Shown here piece by piece: positions 44,672-56,107 of a DNA stretch of 64,000 bases (its first letter is position 1; each line of letters opens with the position of its first letter). Made by a program: the position numbers and the translations under genes. The stretch lies in contig OZ287702.1 in the NCBI GenBank assembly GCA_965649825.1, forward strand, positions 372,001-436,000, in the 5' to 3' direction. The notes under the pieces are model-generated. The model searched no databases. It was not told where the DNA came from and worked only from the letters and a program-made list of their open reading frames with translations. The stretch comes from Penicillus capitatus. Lineage: Eukaryota > Chlorophyta.

Positions 44672-47600
44672 ATGGACAGTCCAAAGAGCGTCAGTTCGAC
44701 GGAAGTGCGTTGTTGTCTATGGCTTTCTGCTTCTGACTTTGGTCTCACAGTCACGCACGCGTGTGGCGTCCTTGGCGAACAAAAGTCGAGAGGAGTTGGA
44801 GAGAATGGTTCAAAGTCTCCTGCGAATGCTGAAGCAACGCGACAAGGAATTGAAAGAGTCGGAGGCAAAGGCCGCGGCCATTTCTGAAGGGTCCACATCT
44901 AAGGAGGCAAACGCGTTTGAGTCAGAACGCCAGACATGGGCAAAAGAAAAGAGCGATCTCCAGGCGGCACATCAGAAAGCATTGTCCGAGAAAGATCAAG
45001 CTCGACAGCACGCTCATGTGCATCTGTCTTATCTATATCACACTATCTCACTCTGTTCAATGACATAGGAAGTATCCTCTCAAATGCAGCAGTTGAAGAA
45101 GCAGTTGACAGACAGCGAGGAGACGGTGAGTGGCGTCATGGGACAGAAGGAGAGTTTGGCACGGCAGCTTAAGGAAGTGCAGGATGAAGGTCAGGCGCTT
45201 CAGCAGCAGGTAGCGACATTGAAAGAAGCTGTCGGTGCCATGATTAAAGAACGTGATGCATCGTTTGCGCGTCTTTCTGAAGAGAAAGAGCATTGTTTGG
45301 AGATGGAATCTCTGCTGTCGACGGCTCAACAGCAACTCATGCAACTGAAAGAAGAGTCATTGTCTCTCCAGACTGAGAGAGATCAACTAGAGAAATGCCG
45401 ACAGGAACTGGTAGCAAGCAAAGAACAGGCTGATGATGAGCTGGAACGCCTCCGCGGAGAGATGACGGAACGAGAACATCGAAGCAAAGAACAGATAGAA
45501 GATCTGTATCGTCAACTGACTGAAGCAAATGATCTTGCTGTCCAGTTACAGAATCAGAAGACTGAAGTGGTCAAACAGCAGGAGGAGCTAAGAGCAGAAC
45601 TGCGATCCCTTACGGAATCCGAAGGGGATCGAAGAGCGGCATGTGAGAGAGTGATAGAGCTGGAGAAGGAAGTCGCCTTGTTAAAAGGTTGTCAAGAGGG
45701 CGGTACTGAAGGTCTGACTGTTCCAGCAGAACTGGCAAAAGAGCTCGAGGAGAGAATCGAGCGATATAAGGAGAACATCCGCCATCTTGAAGACTCCCTA
45801 ACAGCATCGGGGAATCAACTTAAAGAGGAACGCGCCCAGAGAGACACGTTGGAGCGAGAGCAAGAGGGACGAGAAGCTGAACGCAATGCAGCCATGAAGC
45901 AGCTCGAAGAGAAGCTCGAAACGGCAACGAAAGAGTGTGGCGATCTGGAAGAAGTTGTTGTTCGTGCTAAAGCCATGGAGACGGAATGCCGAAGTGCTCT
46001 AGAGCATTGCCAATCAGAGCTGGCATCTGAGAAAGAGGCCGTGGTACAATGGAAGACGACTGCCGAATCGCTGGATCAGCGCATTCAGGAACTCGAATCT
46101 CTGAAGAATGAGAACGTAGAGATGACAGCAAGAGTGCAGGAATTGCAAGAACTTCAGAAAGAGTCGCTTCGACAGAAGGAAGCTGCATCGGAAGAGGAGA
46201 TGACTCTGAGAGAGATGCTGCATCATTCCGAAGAGAGTTTAAAGAATCTGCGAGAAAACCAGTCAGCAGAAAGGGATGCCCAAGTTACCCAAATGAAGGA
46301 ACTCCAGACGGAGCTGAAGAAAACACAGAAGGAATGCTATGTTGCTGAAGATCGTCTCAAGGAGATGGAAACTGAGATCGGTCAATTGAAGGCTGTCCTG
46401 ATGAAGAACGCTTCCAGGCTGGAAGAAGAGACACAGACGCACAGAATTGCAAAGCAGCGATTGAGCGATGAACAGGAAACGACACAGCATCTCCGTCAGC
46501 AACTACAAGAGGCTCTCTCAAAGATACAGTCTTCAGAAGTCGAGACTTGGAAACAGCAAGAAGCTTCAGCTGCCCAACAGAAAGAAAAGGAAGATGCCAA
46601 TCAGAAACGTCAGCAAGAGCTCGAACGAGAGATCTCGAATCTCAAATCTGCCATTGCAGCACGAGAGCAGCAGATTGGTGCACACGAAGAGGATCTCGAA
46701 AAAATACGCGAGGCGGCAGAGGGAGAGAAAGAAAAGCTCAAGCGAGCCATTGTGGAACTCAAGAAGCGACTGGATCGTGCGGCGGCACAGATCAAGAAAA
46801 TGGAACTGGAAGGGACCGAAATGCAAGATGGTCACTTTGCAGAGAAAGAAAGGCTCTCTGCCGAGGTTTCTCATCATCAGCATCAGGCCGAGAAGTTCGG
46901 CACAGAGCTCAAAGACTACAAAGCAAAAGCACATCTCCTTGTCAAGAACAAAGATCAAGAACTGAATGCACTGAGGGCGGAATTGCAGCACAGGGCAGAC
47001 GTGGAAGTAGATCTCAGAGTTCTCCGGGAGCAGTTTGATGATCTGACAGTGGAGAGAGATAACATCCGAGAGGAGCTAACGGAAGCAAACGAGCGATTTC
47101 AGGTGCATCTGGACGATCTGGTGGCCGGGTTTCAAACAGAGATCGACGAAAAGACATCCGCACTGCTGCAGACGCGTTCCGCGAAGGATGCTGTCGCGAC
47201 AGCTGCACAGGAATGGAAAAACAAGGCAGAGCACTTTGAACAGGAGCTCCTTCAAAAGGCACAAGAAATTGCTGTCCTTTCAGCACCGAAACCGTATGAC
47301 CTGTCTTTTTAAGGAGGCCTCGATCGGTGTCTTGTGTAGATCGGTGTCGGAGATAGAGCATGAGAAGGCAGCCCAAACGTGCCGATTGCTTGAGAAGGAG
47401 CTCGAAGATGTAAAGGCTGAGTTTCGCTCATACAAGCAGACGACAGAGCAAATGTCCGAAGTTCAACAGCGAGAGATGTCGCGTCTCATTCAGTCGAATC
47501 TTGAACTGAGAAGGAATATGTCGGAAGACAATGGGTCTGTTCATTCTGATCGGCATTTTTCTGTCGACCAGCGAACGCTGCAACAACACAGCGCCGCCCC

Positions 47601-48171
47601 GTTTGACAATTTTCAGCTTTCTGATCTGCTGGAGGGTCGCGAGACCGGACCATCTTTCAGGATGGATGACGGCGAGAGCCTAACGGAGAGTCAGATCGTG
47701 GTACTGGCTAACAAACAGGCAGAGCGCGAAGATAGAGTCCACCTTCTGCAGAAACAGAACCAGGAGATGCGATCGGAGATCGAAGATTTGGAAAAGGAGT
47801 TGGAGCTGCGCAGAGAACAGGAGCGTGTTTTAAAGAGCTATTTGAGAGAAGCCGATCAGCTAAAGAAACAGCTCGCCGATGCGCCGCCAGCAGATCTGGA
47901 TTTTCCCTATCTGAAAAACACAGTGATGAAGCTCATGACAACAGGAGAGTCCGAAGCACTCCTCCCTGTCTTTGCAAAACTCCTCGATTTCACGGAAGAA
48001 GAGAACGCGTCACTCATAGCCTCCATCCAAGGACGAAAAAAGGTACGAGAGGCGCTTATAGATAACGCACGCATGTCTAAGTTTGTGACTGTCGTTTGGT
48101 AGGCGGCTTCTGAAGAGGCATCGCGATCGAGTGGTTTACTGGCCTCGCTGACAGATTGGTCATGGACTTAA
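44672..48171 (+). CDS. GRIP-domain golgin
   Basis: Exons 44672-44704, 44751-45017, 45069-47293, 47340-48042 and 48103-48171 join to 1,098 aa. After the 11-residue first exon (MDSPKSVSSTE) nearly the whole protein is coiled coil, beginning with a golgin-like SREELERMVQSLLRMLKQRDKE. A less structured S/H-rich link lies near residue 910. The C-terminus carries a GRIP domain: FPYLKNTVMKLMTTG, LLPVFAKLLDFTEEE, with the tyrosine that binds Arl1-GTP. It ends ASLTDWSWT. GRIP golgins sit on the trans-Golgi and capture vesicles. Introns are 46-60 nt. Splicing out 47294-47339 removes a premature stop and restores the heptads, which supports the model. Confidence 0.9.
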
Positions 48172-48262
48172 AGCTGTCCCATCAATCACATCAAACATTC
48201 GTGCAGAGATCTGTCTGGCAGGGGCTGATAGTAAAGGAAGGTCGTTGTAACTTATGTGTGCA

Positions 48263-49877
48263 TCACCGCACGTTTCCATTTGCAATCCGACTCGTGACGT
48301 GTCCTTTGCTCGTTCGAAATGGAGTGCCTCTGTAGTTGGCGATACCTTGCCCGTCTGTCGTCAAATCCGGAAACAATGCTTCCAGGATCTTCTGTTTTGG
48401 TTTAATCTCTTCGAGAGGAGTCTCTTCGTACCCCTCAAATGCAATGCTCTCTCCGATGGACACATCGGCGGGAGGCACGAGGGGCTCCACTCTATCATCA
48501 TTCATCCAGATGGCCGTCTCACAAGATGATTGATGCCTTACGATGCATGATCCGCACTGGAAGCGCACATGACCATACCACAAGATTGAATGCCCCTCAT
48601 GTTGGCAGGTTTTAGATTGCAGCAGACCACTACCATTCGATTCTGCATCTCCTCCATCGGCACAAACTTGACAAGACCACTGATGACCTAGACACACAAT
48701 AGCAAAGCACTCTGTGGATGGGAATACACACTTGACGTGGTTTCTCTTCTCCGACGTCGATTTCTTCGACATAGAGTGTGTCGGCATCCGGATGTGGCTT
48801 GACCGAGAGAATCTTGCCGATTCGCATGTCTAGCATGTCAATACGAGGCTCAGCTTTCTTCTTCTCTTTTTTCTTTTCCTCCTTCTTACAAGTCTTCTCT
48901 TTCTTTTCTTTCTCCTTTTTCTCCTTTTTCTCTTTCTGTAAAGACATACATCGTGACATTGCGCAAAGCAAAGCCAGGGTGGTCTTTGGTGCCTTAGCTG
49001 TCACAGATTTCTGAGCATCGGGTACATCGTTCGTTTCGGATGTAATGGCATCTTTCTCTTTCTCTGCAGCCTTCAATGCTTTCTTCTCTTTCTTTTCTGC
49101 CTTCTTATCCTGTGGACCAGGCATTGGTGTGTATTCTTGTCAGGATGTGCAAAGACCCGTTTTGTATCTGCTGTCTTAACAGGATGTGTGAAATCAAAGA
49201 CGGGCAGCTTTCTCTTGACCGGTGGCATTACATCTGCCGTGTCGACGGTGTCCTGTATAAAGCCATGCCATCGTAGCAGATTACTAAAATGCCCGTACTG
49301 AGCCACCGGAAAGAGCACCTGTCACAAACATCGTCCGTCATCAACCAGCAGTCGCTGTAACAGAGTTGTTGCTCTTACGGCATCGGGATGTATCAGGGCA
49401 AAGATTAATAGGTCTGCCAAAGTGAGATGCTTGCTCACGACATACACACGATCTGCTAGATGCGTGTTCAGCTATAGCGTCTATTATCACTCACGACACA
49501 CAACGGCGAGGCAGACCTTGATGAGGGTGCCATCTCCCGATGCACCGTTGTCATCGAGAAACATCGAAACCCATTGCGAAATCTGCTTCCCGTATATCTC
49601 TGCATTGATTACTATAGAGCGGTTTCACCTGAGCTGTCTCCTCTTGTGTATTTCCCAGAAGCTGGGCGGGAGGGAAGCTGCCATTGAGAAGCACCAGATG
49701 TCGACAAACTGTTTCAAGCCCTTCCAACTCAAGCTCCTTCATTTTCAGCTGCGGTTTGGCCACGTCCGTAACATTCAATCGACAGCGGTGTTCGAGATGC
49801 AGGGTTCGAAGGAAAAAGCGAAAGATCTGATCATCGCGGGCGGACGGAACAAAGAGCTGAACATCGTCACTCGCCAT
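48263..49877 (-). CDS. AIMP1/Arc1-like tRNA-binding cofactor with GST-C-like N-terminus
   Basis: Eight exons (49877-49629, 49585-49517, 49471-49379, 49318-49157, 49109-49005, 48935-48732, 48687-48542, 48491-48263) encode 418 aa. The first 160 residues resemble the C-terminal half of a glutathione-S-transferase fold ([28 protein letters not shown]), as in Arc1p, AIMP3 and MetRS appendices. A lysine/glutamate-rich linker of about 80 residues follows, then the EMAPII/Trbp111 OB-fold: [52 protein letters not shown] and the C-terminal EMAPII half. Such proteins deliver tRNA to aminoacyl-tRNA synthetases and organise the multisynthetase complex. Introns are 43-69 nt. The family is firm; which synthetase it serves is unknown. 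Confidence 0.9.
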
Positions 49878-50047
49878 TCGATGGTAAGATAACGGACACA
49901 CAATGCTTAAATGCGTCGCGTCTTACGATGCATTTCTCGAAAGCGCTCTTTAACTAGATATCTAAATCCAGCGTCCCGATCTGATACTTGGCCAGTGTCC
50001 TAAGCCGCCGTCCTTTCGAGACGCGATCTCCGAGATGGATGGCGGCC

Positions 50048-53000
50048 TTACCGGTGGGCGGAATCGCTGGTTTCGTGGGCTTCCATGTAGAGGTCGGTGC
50101 CATCTTTGCCGATAATATCTTCGATGTTGTCGAGTCCTCCCGGATGTATTTTCATAAACTGATCCATCTCGTAGATCTTGTCATTGATCACCGTCCAGTT
50201 CTCCCCTTCCTCGACACGGAACTGAAATTCTTCAGGGGTGATATGAAGTAAACCGTCTCCATCCTCTGTCACTGATAGACATGACAAACGAACAGAGGCC
50301 AAAGAAAGAGTCCTTACGCGTCGGGTTTTCGGCTGTTGGCGGAAGCCAATTGTCTGGAATCGTCACCTGTCAACAAGATCGAATGCTTTATCGTCTAGAC
50401 AGCAATATCTAACCGTACTTCGCTCTTTCGGGGTGCAGCTCGAGCCAAGGATGACTTGCGTTGGGCAGAACTCGTCGTCGATCTGCGGAAATTGTTATGG
50501 AATGGAAAAGCAGTCCATTGAGTTACTGCATAGGCGGCGATGTCTGAATGGCGCTTTTCGTGGTGACTTTATCGCCAAAGGATTTTGCAAAAGCAGCTTC
50601 CTCCTGTTTTGCATCTATTCTGTTCTCCGTTACCGGCAGCTGTCTTGTCTTGTCTGAGCTTCGCGGGACGAATAACAGAATTGCCTGCGCTGTCGATTGA
50701 GCAGACCGAATGTCGGCAATAGATTCTGACGATGATCGCGATAGTGAACGCGTAGAACAGTTGAAAGGCGGTGACGCTGGCAGCCAACAGACGCAATGAC
50801 GTCCACACTTGAAAGAAGCCTAGGGCATAGACGGCATAGTCGACGACTCGATTGAGCTTCTTCCATCCAGGAACCCATCGATCTCTGCTGAACGTATTCA
50901 AACTCAGCAAAGCCTGCAGAGGGGATATAAAGAACAAGAGATAGGCGAGCACGCCATGAGCATAATCTGCGTGTCCCTATAACACGTCTGCTCGAATGGA
51001 TGGATTCGAGGAGGGAGCGTGCCTCGGCGTGTGCGAGAGCAATGATTTCGCCGATGAAGACAAACGATGTCGATAGGATCTGCATAAACAGGTGTCCTTT
51101 CCTCCAGTCTCTCCATCCGCGACCAATCCGTTCCGTTAAAGCGGCAGCAACGCCAAAGAGACCGAATCCTGTGCAGGCATCAGTGCCGTTGTCAAAGGAG
51201 GGATCGGCGTTGCGTGGATGACCTATTGCAACGAGCCAGACGTGGGCCAAGAAGATGGTTCTGTTGTCTCTGACGGCGCCGATATCTTTCGAAACGACGC
51301 TGCCGGATTCGAATCTGGCGCCCGTTGGCGTCGGCGCAGGATCCGAAGTTGGCGTCTCCGATGGCTCGCTTGTCGCCGGTTCATCAAAAACCGAGAGATC
51401 TGGCTGGATATCTGTTTTTCCTCGCCTACATCCGCATTCTCCCGTAGTTAAGGACCTGCCGACGCACAAGATGTGCTTACCCCATCGGTCCGTGATATTG
51501 GAGTCCGCCAGTCGTTGAGCTAAAGGCGTAGATGACAGGGATCGTGGCTGGGTCGATATCTCTGTCAGAGCTGTCGCCGGTTTGGAGTTTCCTCTTGAAG
51601 TGCGCTTTCATCGTTTCTCCTTCTACCGTGCAGGTGACATCCATCAGATCGTCTGTTCCGCCATTTGCTGAATCTTCTGTCGGCGCAACAAAACCTGTCG
51701 ACCAATAGTCTCCAACCGTACATCCGCCAGATCCGTCTGCCACTGCGGCGAACACATCCGCATCCATCATGTTCAGACTCGGACCAGGTATGCCTATCGC
51801 TGCGAAACCTTGACCTGTGCAAGCAAGGGAGATAACGGCAGATGTCCAACTGGCAGTAGCGCATACCATTGAAATTTAAATCGAAAGCAATCTCGTCTCG
51901 AAAGAGCTCATACGTCAAAACGAAATCGCCCGAATCCACCAGCTGCACCTCTCCTGTCGTGCTCACGGGTGTCGGCTCCGTCTGTTGAAACACACCCAGT
52001 ATCGAGACTCGTTGGCGACGGTATCGTCAACGTACTGTCGTCGGTTCGGTTGATGTCGGTGTCTCTTCTGTCGTCGTCGGGCTGGACGTGGTCGGCGTGG
52101 TGGACGATGTATCTCCAGGTGGCATCGATGTCCGAGCAGTGACATCAATACGATAGGGCTTCTCTCTGATAACAATTGCAGAAAGAAATCTGCAATACCG
52201 TGTCTATGGTCTCACCGCATCGTAGCCGGATCCACGACGGTCGTCCCTTCATCGTAGACGAAGAGGACGTTCGTATAGCCATCATTGATGAAAGGCCAAT
52301 CAAAGTTGTCTCCTGTATCCAGGCGACGGTTGAGCTGCACATTCAGATAGCCGCCAGTAACATCGCAGAACGAAGAGATGGCGTTATCGACGCCGCCAAG
52401 CGAAATATCGAGCGAAATGTCGGAGGGCGATTCAGCCCAGTAGTCTCGCACGGAACACAAACCGAAGCTATTGGCTGAGATTTTAACGAAATCGGCGCCG
52501 TTCAGTCCTCCTTCCGGTCCTTCCAGTGCAATACCCATCCATGCTGGTCCTTCGACTGCCGACAAAAGATCGCATTTTGCGAAATAGCGTATGAAAGACG
52601 GCCGACGTACGTTGCATTGTCATCGAAGCATCCAACCACTCGATACCCTCGATCGTCTTCGTCTTCCAGGTAAACCTCATGTTCTTCGCCTCATCGATGA
52701 TGATCGAACCGTCGTTCAAATCCGTTCCCGTCTCCGTCGCGACGGGCGTCGTCGTCGTCGGAGAAGCTGGTGACGATGTAAAGGGAGCGAAGAAATCGAT
52801 GGACGCTTTGCCACGACGCAGGGCCCTTTCCAGAAATGGAGACGTTTTCCATGCGTGAAGCATGATCTGTGGTGTTGCTCTTACGAGTGATATTCGAGTT
52901 GATGTGACGTCGAGTGCCACGCAAAGATCACCGGCGTCTCTCCAGTTTTCCGAATCGATCTGTCGAACGCGTCGTTCGCCTCGACGCTGCGCCGAAACAC

Positions 53001-55470
53001 GATCGTCGTCGTTCCGTCGGAATGAGATCCCGAAATGAGCTCGACGTCATTCGTCCCGCCAAGCGACGTGTCGAGCACAGGCGCCGCAAAAGTCTCGGCC
53101 CAATAATCATCAACGACGGCGTTTCCAGCCTCGAACCGAGCAATGGCGATATCTGCCCCCACCATGGCACTCGAGGCATCTACCCAATGGTCCCCTTTTT
53201 TGAGCGCGTCACCAATGATGCGTTTACCTTCTGCCACACCAATGCCGATCCAACCGTCCGTTCGGCACGTTAGTGTGAACGTCAGGTACTCTCGATTTTT
53301 CGAAGTGTCCAATTCCCACGCGACATCGTAGACGCCAGTTTTCAGTTCCTCGCTTGCGGTTGTCGTGGTGACGACGGTATCGGCAGAAGGGGCTACTGTT
53401 ACAGACCCGGATGTCTCTGTCCTTCGCAGAGGCCACGGCTCGTCTGGATTCGAGACATAGATATTCTGTGGCAATGTTTGGATGTTCGTATTCCGCAGGA
53501 TGACATCTCGAAGACCTACAACGCTCATCACGCCTTCACGCCGTGACTTATGTGCGAGAAAACCTGTTCGCCGAATCTCGTTGATCTCGTCTGCAGTGAA
53601 CAGCCCGTTGTTCTCGTTTTCGAAGTAAAATCGATCGCCGTCTCGAATGCGTCTGTATTGGTCGGCCATGGAGGTGTAGAACAGCTCGCCGAGATTGGAC
53701 TCTCCATAGAGATCTTCGGCCAGTCCACCGACGAAAGACTCCACCTAAGAATGCGCCGAGATTGTCTCATTTCCAGAGAGGCGTGCTCAGGCCAACGTTG
53801 TCGACGGTCACGTACACTTCCTCCAGCTGTCTCTGCAGGTAGATATCGGAAGTGATGTCGCTAAAGTCCCGCGCCTGGAGTAGTCCGAGCGCCGAACGCG
53901 CGATGTTGTAGCTCGGTATTCCGTGATCACTGATACGACAGTCATGCGTTTAGTTGCATGTTGGCCTCTTTCCTTACCGTCCACGTTGCACCGTGGTCGC
54001 CAAGAGGTCGCTGCCGCCGAAGGCAGGCACACCGAACAAGTAATTTTGCAACGCGCTTGCAAAATGCGGCGCCACTTCGGTTTGCTGCATAAAAGAGGCA
54101 CCTCTGATCAACGGTTCGATGCCAGCCGATAGTGATTGCGTTGGGAAGAAAAAGGAGTTTTTGAGCAGGATGTAGTCATCGTCGATGTTCATACCGTCAT
54201 CATCCACTCGGGCAATGACATCGTTCACCTCGGCATGACCGTATCGGTAAGAAACCGTCGCAAAGAAATTGTCGACTCCTAAGATCGATCGATCGATCGA
54301 TCGAATGCGAAGAAGTGGACGAAACGCATACCTGGATTGACGGTGCTCTTGTATCCAGCGTAGGGCGCCAGTTGTATGCCGAGAAGCGGAATGTACTCGT
54401 AGTAGCAGATCGACTGCAAGAAAGCGACATTCCACTTTCGAGCCTCTTGATAGATCTCTTCGTCGTTCCACTCGGAATGCTCCGTCGAAATCTTATCGGC
54501 GAGACGATTGTGCTCGCGAACAAAGATCGATTGAAGAGCGAGCAGCACCGGATTGACATTCGCACGAACATCGCCCGCAGCCCTGACGATCGAAAACGAT
54601 CGACGACGGTTGCCGCTGAATCGAGGACACGCACCGCAGTTCGTTATCGGCTTCTCTTCCCGCGGGATTGGCCATCGCGACGCCCATCGTATTCCTCGGC
54701 AGTTCGCCATTGTATATAAGCATCTTCCCTCCATGATGCGTGCGCAGCTTGTCCGCTGTGAGAGCATCCGATCCGTAAACCACACTGCCATCGAGATACG
54801 CCGTAATGGTATTGATCTGGATAACGACAAAGGCATCCTCTATCGACGCATGCGCAACGTATGATCACTACTTGTTGTCGTGCGCCGTCTGCCACTTCTC
54901 CTCTCGAGCGGACCATCGTCAACCACTTCGACGCTGCATTCGCGTCGCTGCATTTTTCTTTGTTGAAATGCATGTCGCAATGTGCGATTTCGATGTCGAT
55001 GTGATTCGTTGGTTCGTCTTCACCCTCAGCCCGCAGATCGATATCGTGATTGAAAAGCTGTCCGATATACGTCAGCATATCCGTCTTGTGCTGGATGTTT
55101 CGTTGCCGGTTACGGTAGGCCGGCAGTGTCAAGCCAAGACTGATCTCACGTGCACTCTTTGTAAAAGCGAACTACAATACTCCGAATCGCACTCACACGT
55201 AAGACATCTCTAACGGCGTTATGCTGGCTTACGTTGATATCACCCGACTCTCCATATCCCGCCGCCACCGGAACCTGCTCGCGTAAGAACAGCTCACCCA
55301 CTGACCTGTCCATACTTCGAATCGTATTCTCGATAGCGAAAGCCGCACCCCCAATTGTCATGAACGAGATTGTTGCCGCGTCCATCATAGGAATAGTAAG
55401 GCACTCCATTCGCCGCAACGACGCCGTAGAGTACGAAAAGAAGGATCCATCTCTCGAGTCGCACACGCAT
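50048..55470 (-). CDS. Haem peroxidase - 3x DOMON - cytochrome b561 - cytochrome b5 fusion
   Basis: Twenty exons with 31-76 nt introns close a single frame of 1,473 aa. Signal peptide: MRVRLERWILLFVLYGVVAA. Peroxidase, about 22-550: DGRGNN, SAREIS, distal histidine GQLFNHD, TAYLDGS, GDVRANVNP, REHNRLA, proximal histidine SYRYGHAE, GRDHGIPSYN, GGLAED. DOMON 1, 2 and 3: about 580-745, 770-925 and 985-1115, each with the DYW element (VVDDYWAE, VRDYWAES, VGDYWSTG), joined by T/P-rich links. Cytochrome b561 core about 1165-1325: LAHVWLVAIG, GHLFMQIL, YAHGVLAYLLFF, two more helices. A link to a cytochrome b5 domain (about 1400-1473) with HPGG and a second histidine in EAHETSD. Exon boundaries: 55470-55306, 55274-55233, 55156-54872, 54816-54635, 54582-54332, 54278-53978, 53929-53797, 53744-52885, 52825-52611, 52555-52216, 52165-52036, 51981-51867, 51814-51481, 51425-51223, 51168-51023, 50976-50707, 50639-50527, 50482-50419, 50366-50318, 50271-50048. 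The intron 50977-51022 starts GC. The first two introns are the least certain. Inferred role: moving electrons across a membrane to a secreted-side peroxidase. Confidence 0.88.
54283..54303. repeat. (GATC)n microsatellite in a peroxidase-fusion intron
   Basis: Five tandem GATC units lie inside the intron 54279-54331, just after its 3' splice site on the minus strand. The repeat is part of a normal-length intron. Confidence 0.9.
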
Positions 55471-56107
55471 GACGCCAATCGATGGAGGGGGCGAGGCATC
55501 CAGGGGCCTTACAATCGTTCATGACGATGCATTGATCAAAAAGATCAAAACGATTTCGCACGTCTTCAAAGCGTCTGTTGACCTCGTCGTCCTCATGGGA
55601 CTCATCGGTTTTCTCTTGACACAAGCCGCCGTCTCGTCCGTTGCCCTTGGAGCTCTCGAAAAGCGCGGAATCATCGAGTGAGACGCAACGACTCTATGGA
55701 CGCTGTTCTTAACCAACGGCACTCGACACATTGCAGAATCAAGAGGAAAAGCATTCGGAACGACAGAATGCGACAAGCCATTGCTTGCGCCGTACGCCGC
55801 CCCCTTCTGCATTCCTCTTTACCTAGAAGGGCATCGATCAGGTGGATATGGGAGGAGGTGTGTACGATTTTGCAGAGGATTGCTGCAAGAGACTCATTGT
55901 ACATGTGTGTCTATGCTCCGTGCGATTCCTCTCTCTAAAGCTGCTTATAGGGAAAGCGGCATCTCGAAGGTCAAGCTCGAAATGCGCGTTCGTGAGTGGC
56001 TATTCCACGAGTGACGATAACGACTTAGAATGATCCACATTGTTGTCGGTGTTTAATAATATGTACGACGCGTTCTTCTTCTCTCCGTCATCTGTCGCAT
56101 CTTCAGC
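55471..56107. other. Intergenic region upstream of the ankyrin gene
   Basis: About 640 bp. A plus-strand frame at 55469-55681 (70 aa) begins on top of the peroxidase-fusion ATG and contains a hydrophobic run (VDLVVLMGLIGFLLTQ); a small membrane protein is possible but nothing else supports it. Other frames here look random. The interval must hold the promoters of two divergent genes. Confidence 0.45.

Noticed and set aside
54283-54303. GATC run as a regulatory or replication element
   Set aside because: It is a short simple repeat inside an intron; nothing else supports a role.
50048-55470. Separate genes for peroxidase, DOMON, b561 and b5
   Set aside because: Every junction could be spliced in phase with a typical short intron and no stop remained, so one gene is the simplest reading; still to be confirmed by RNA.
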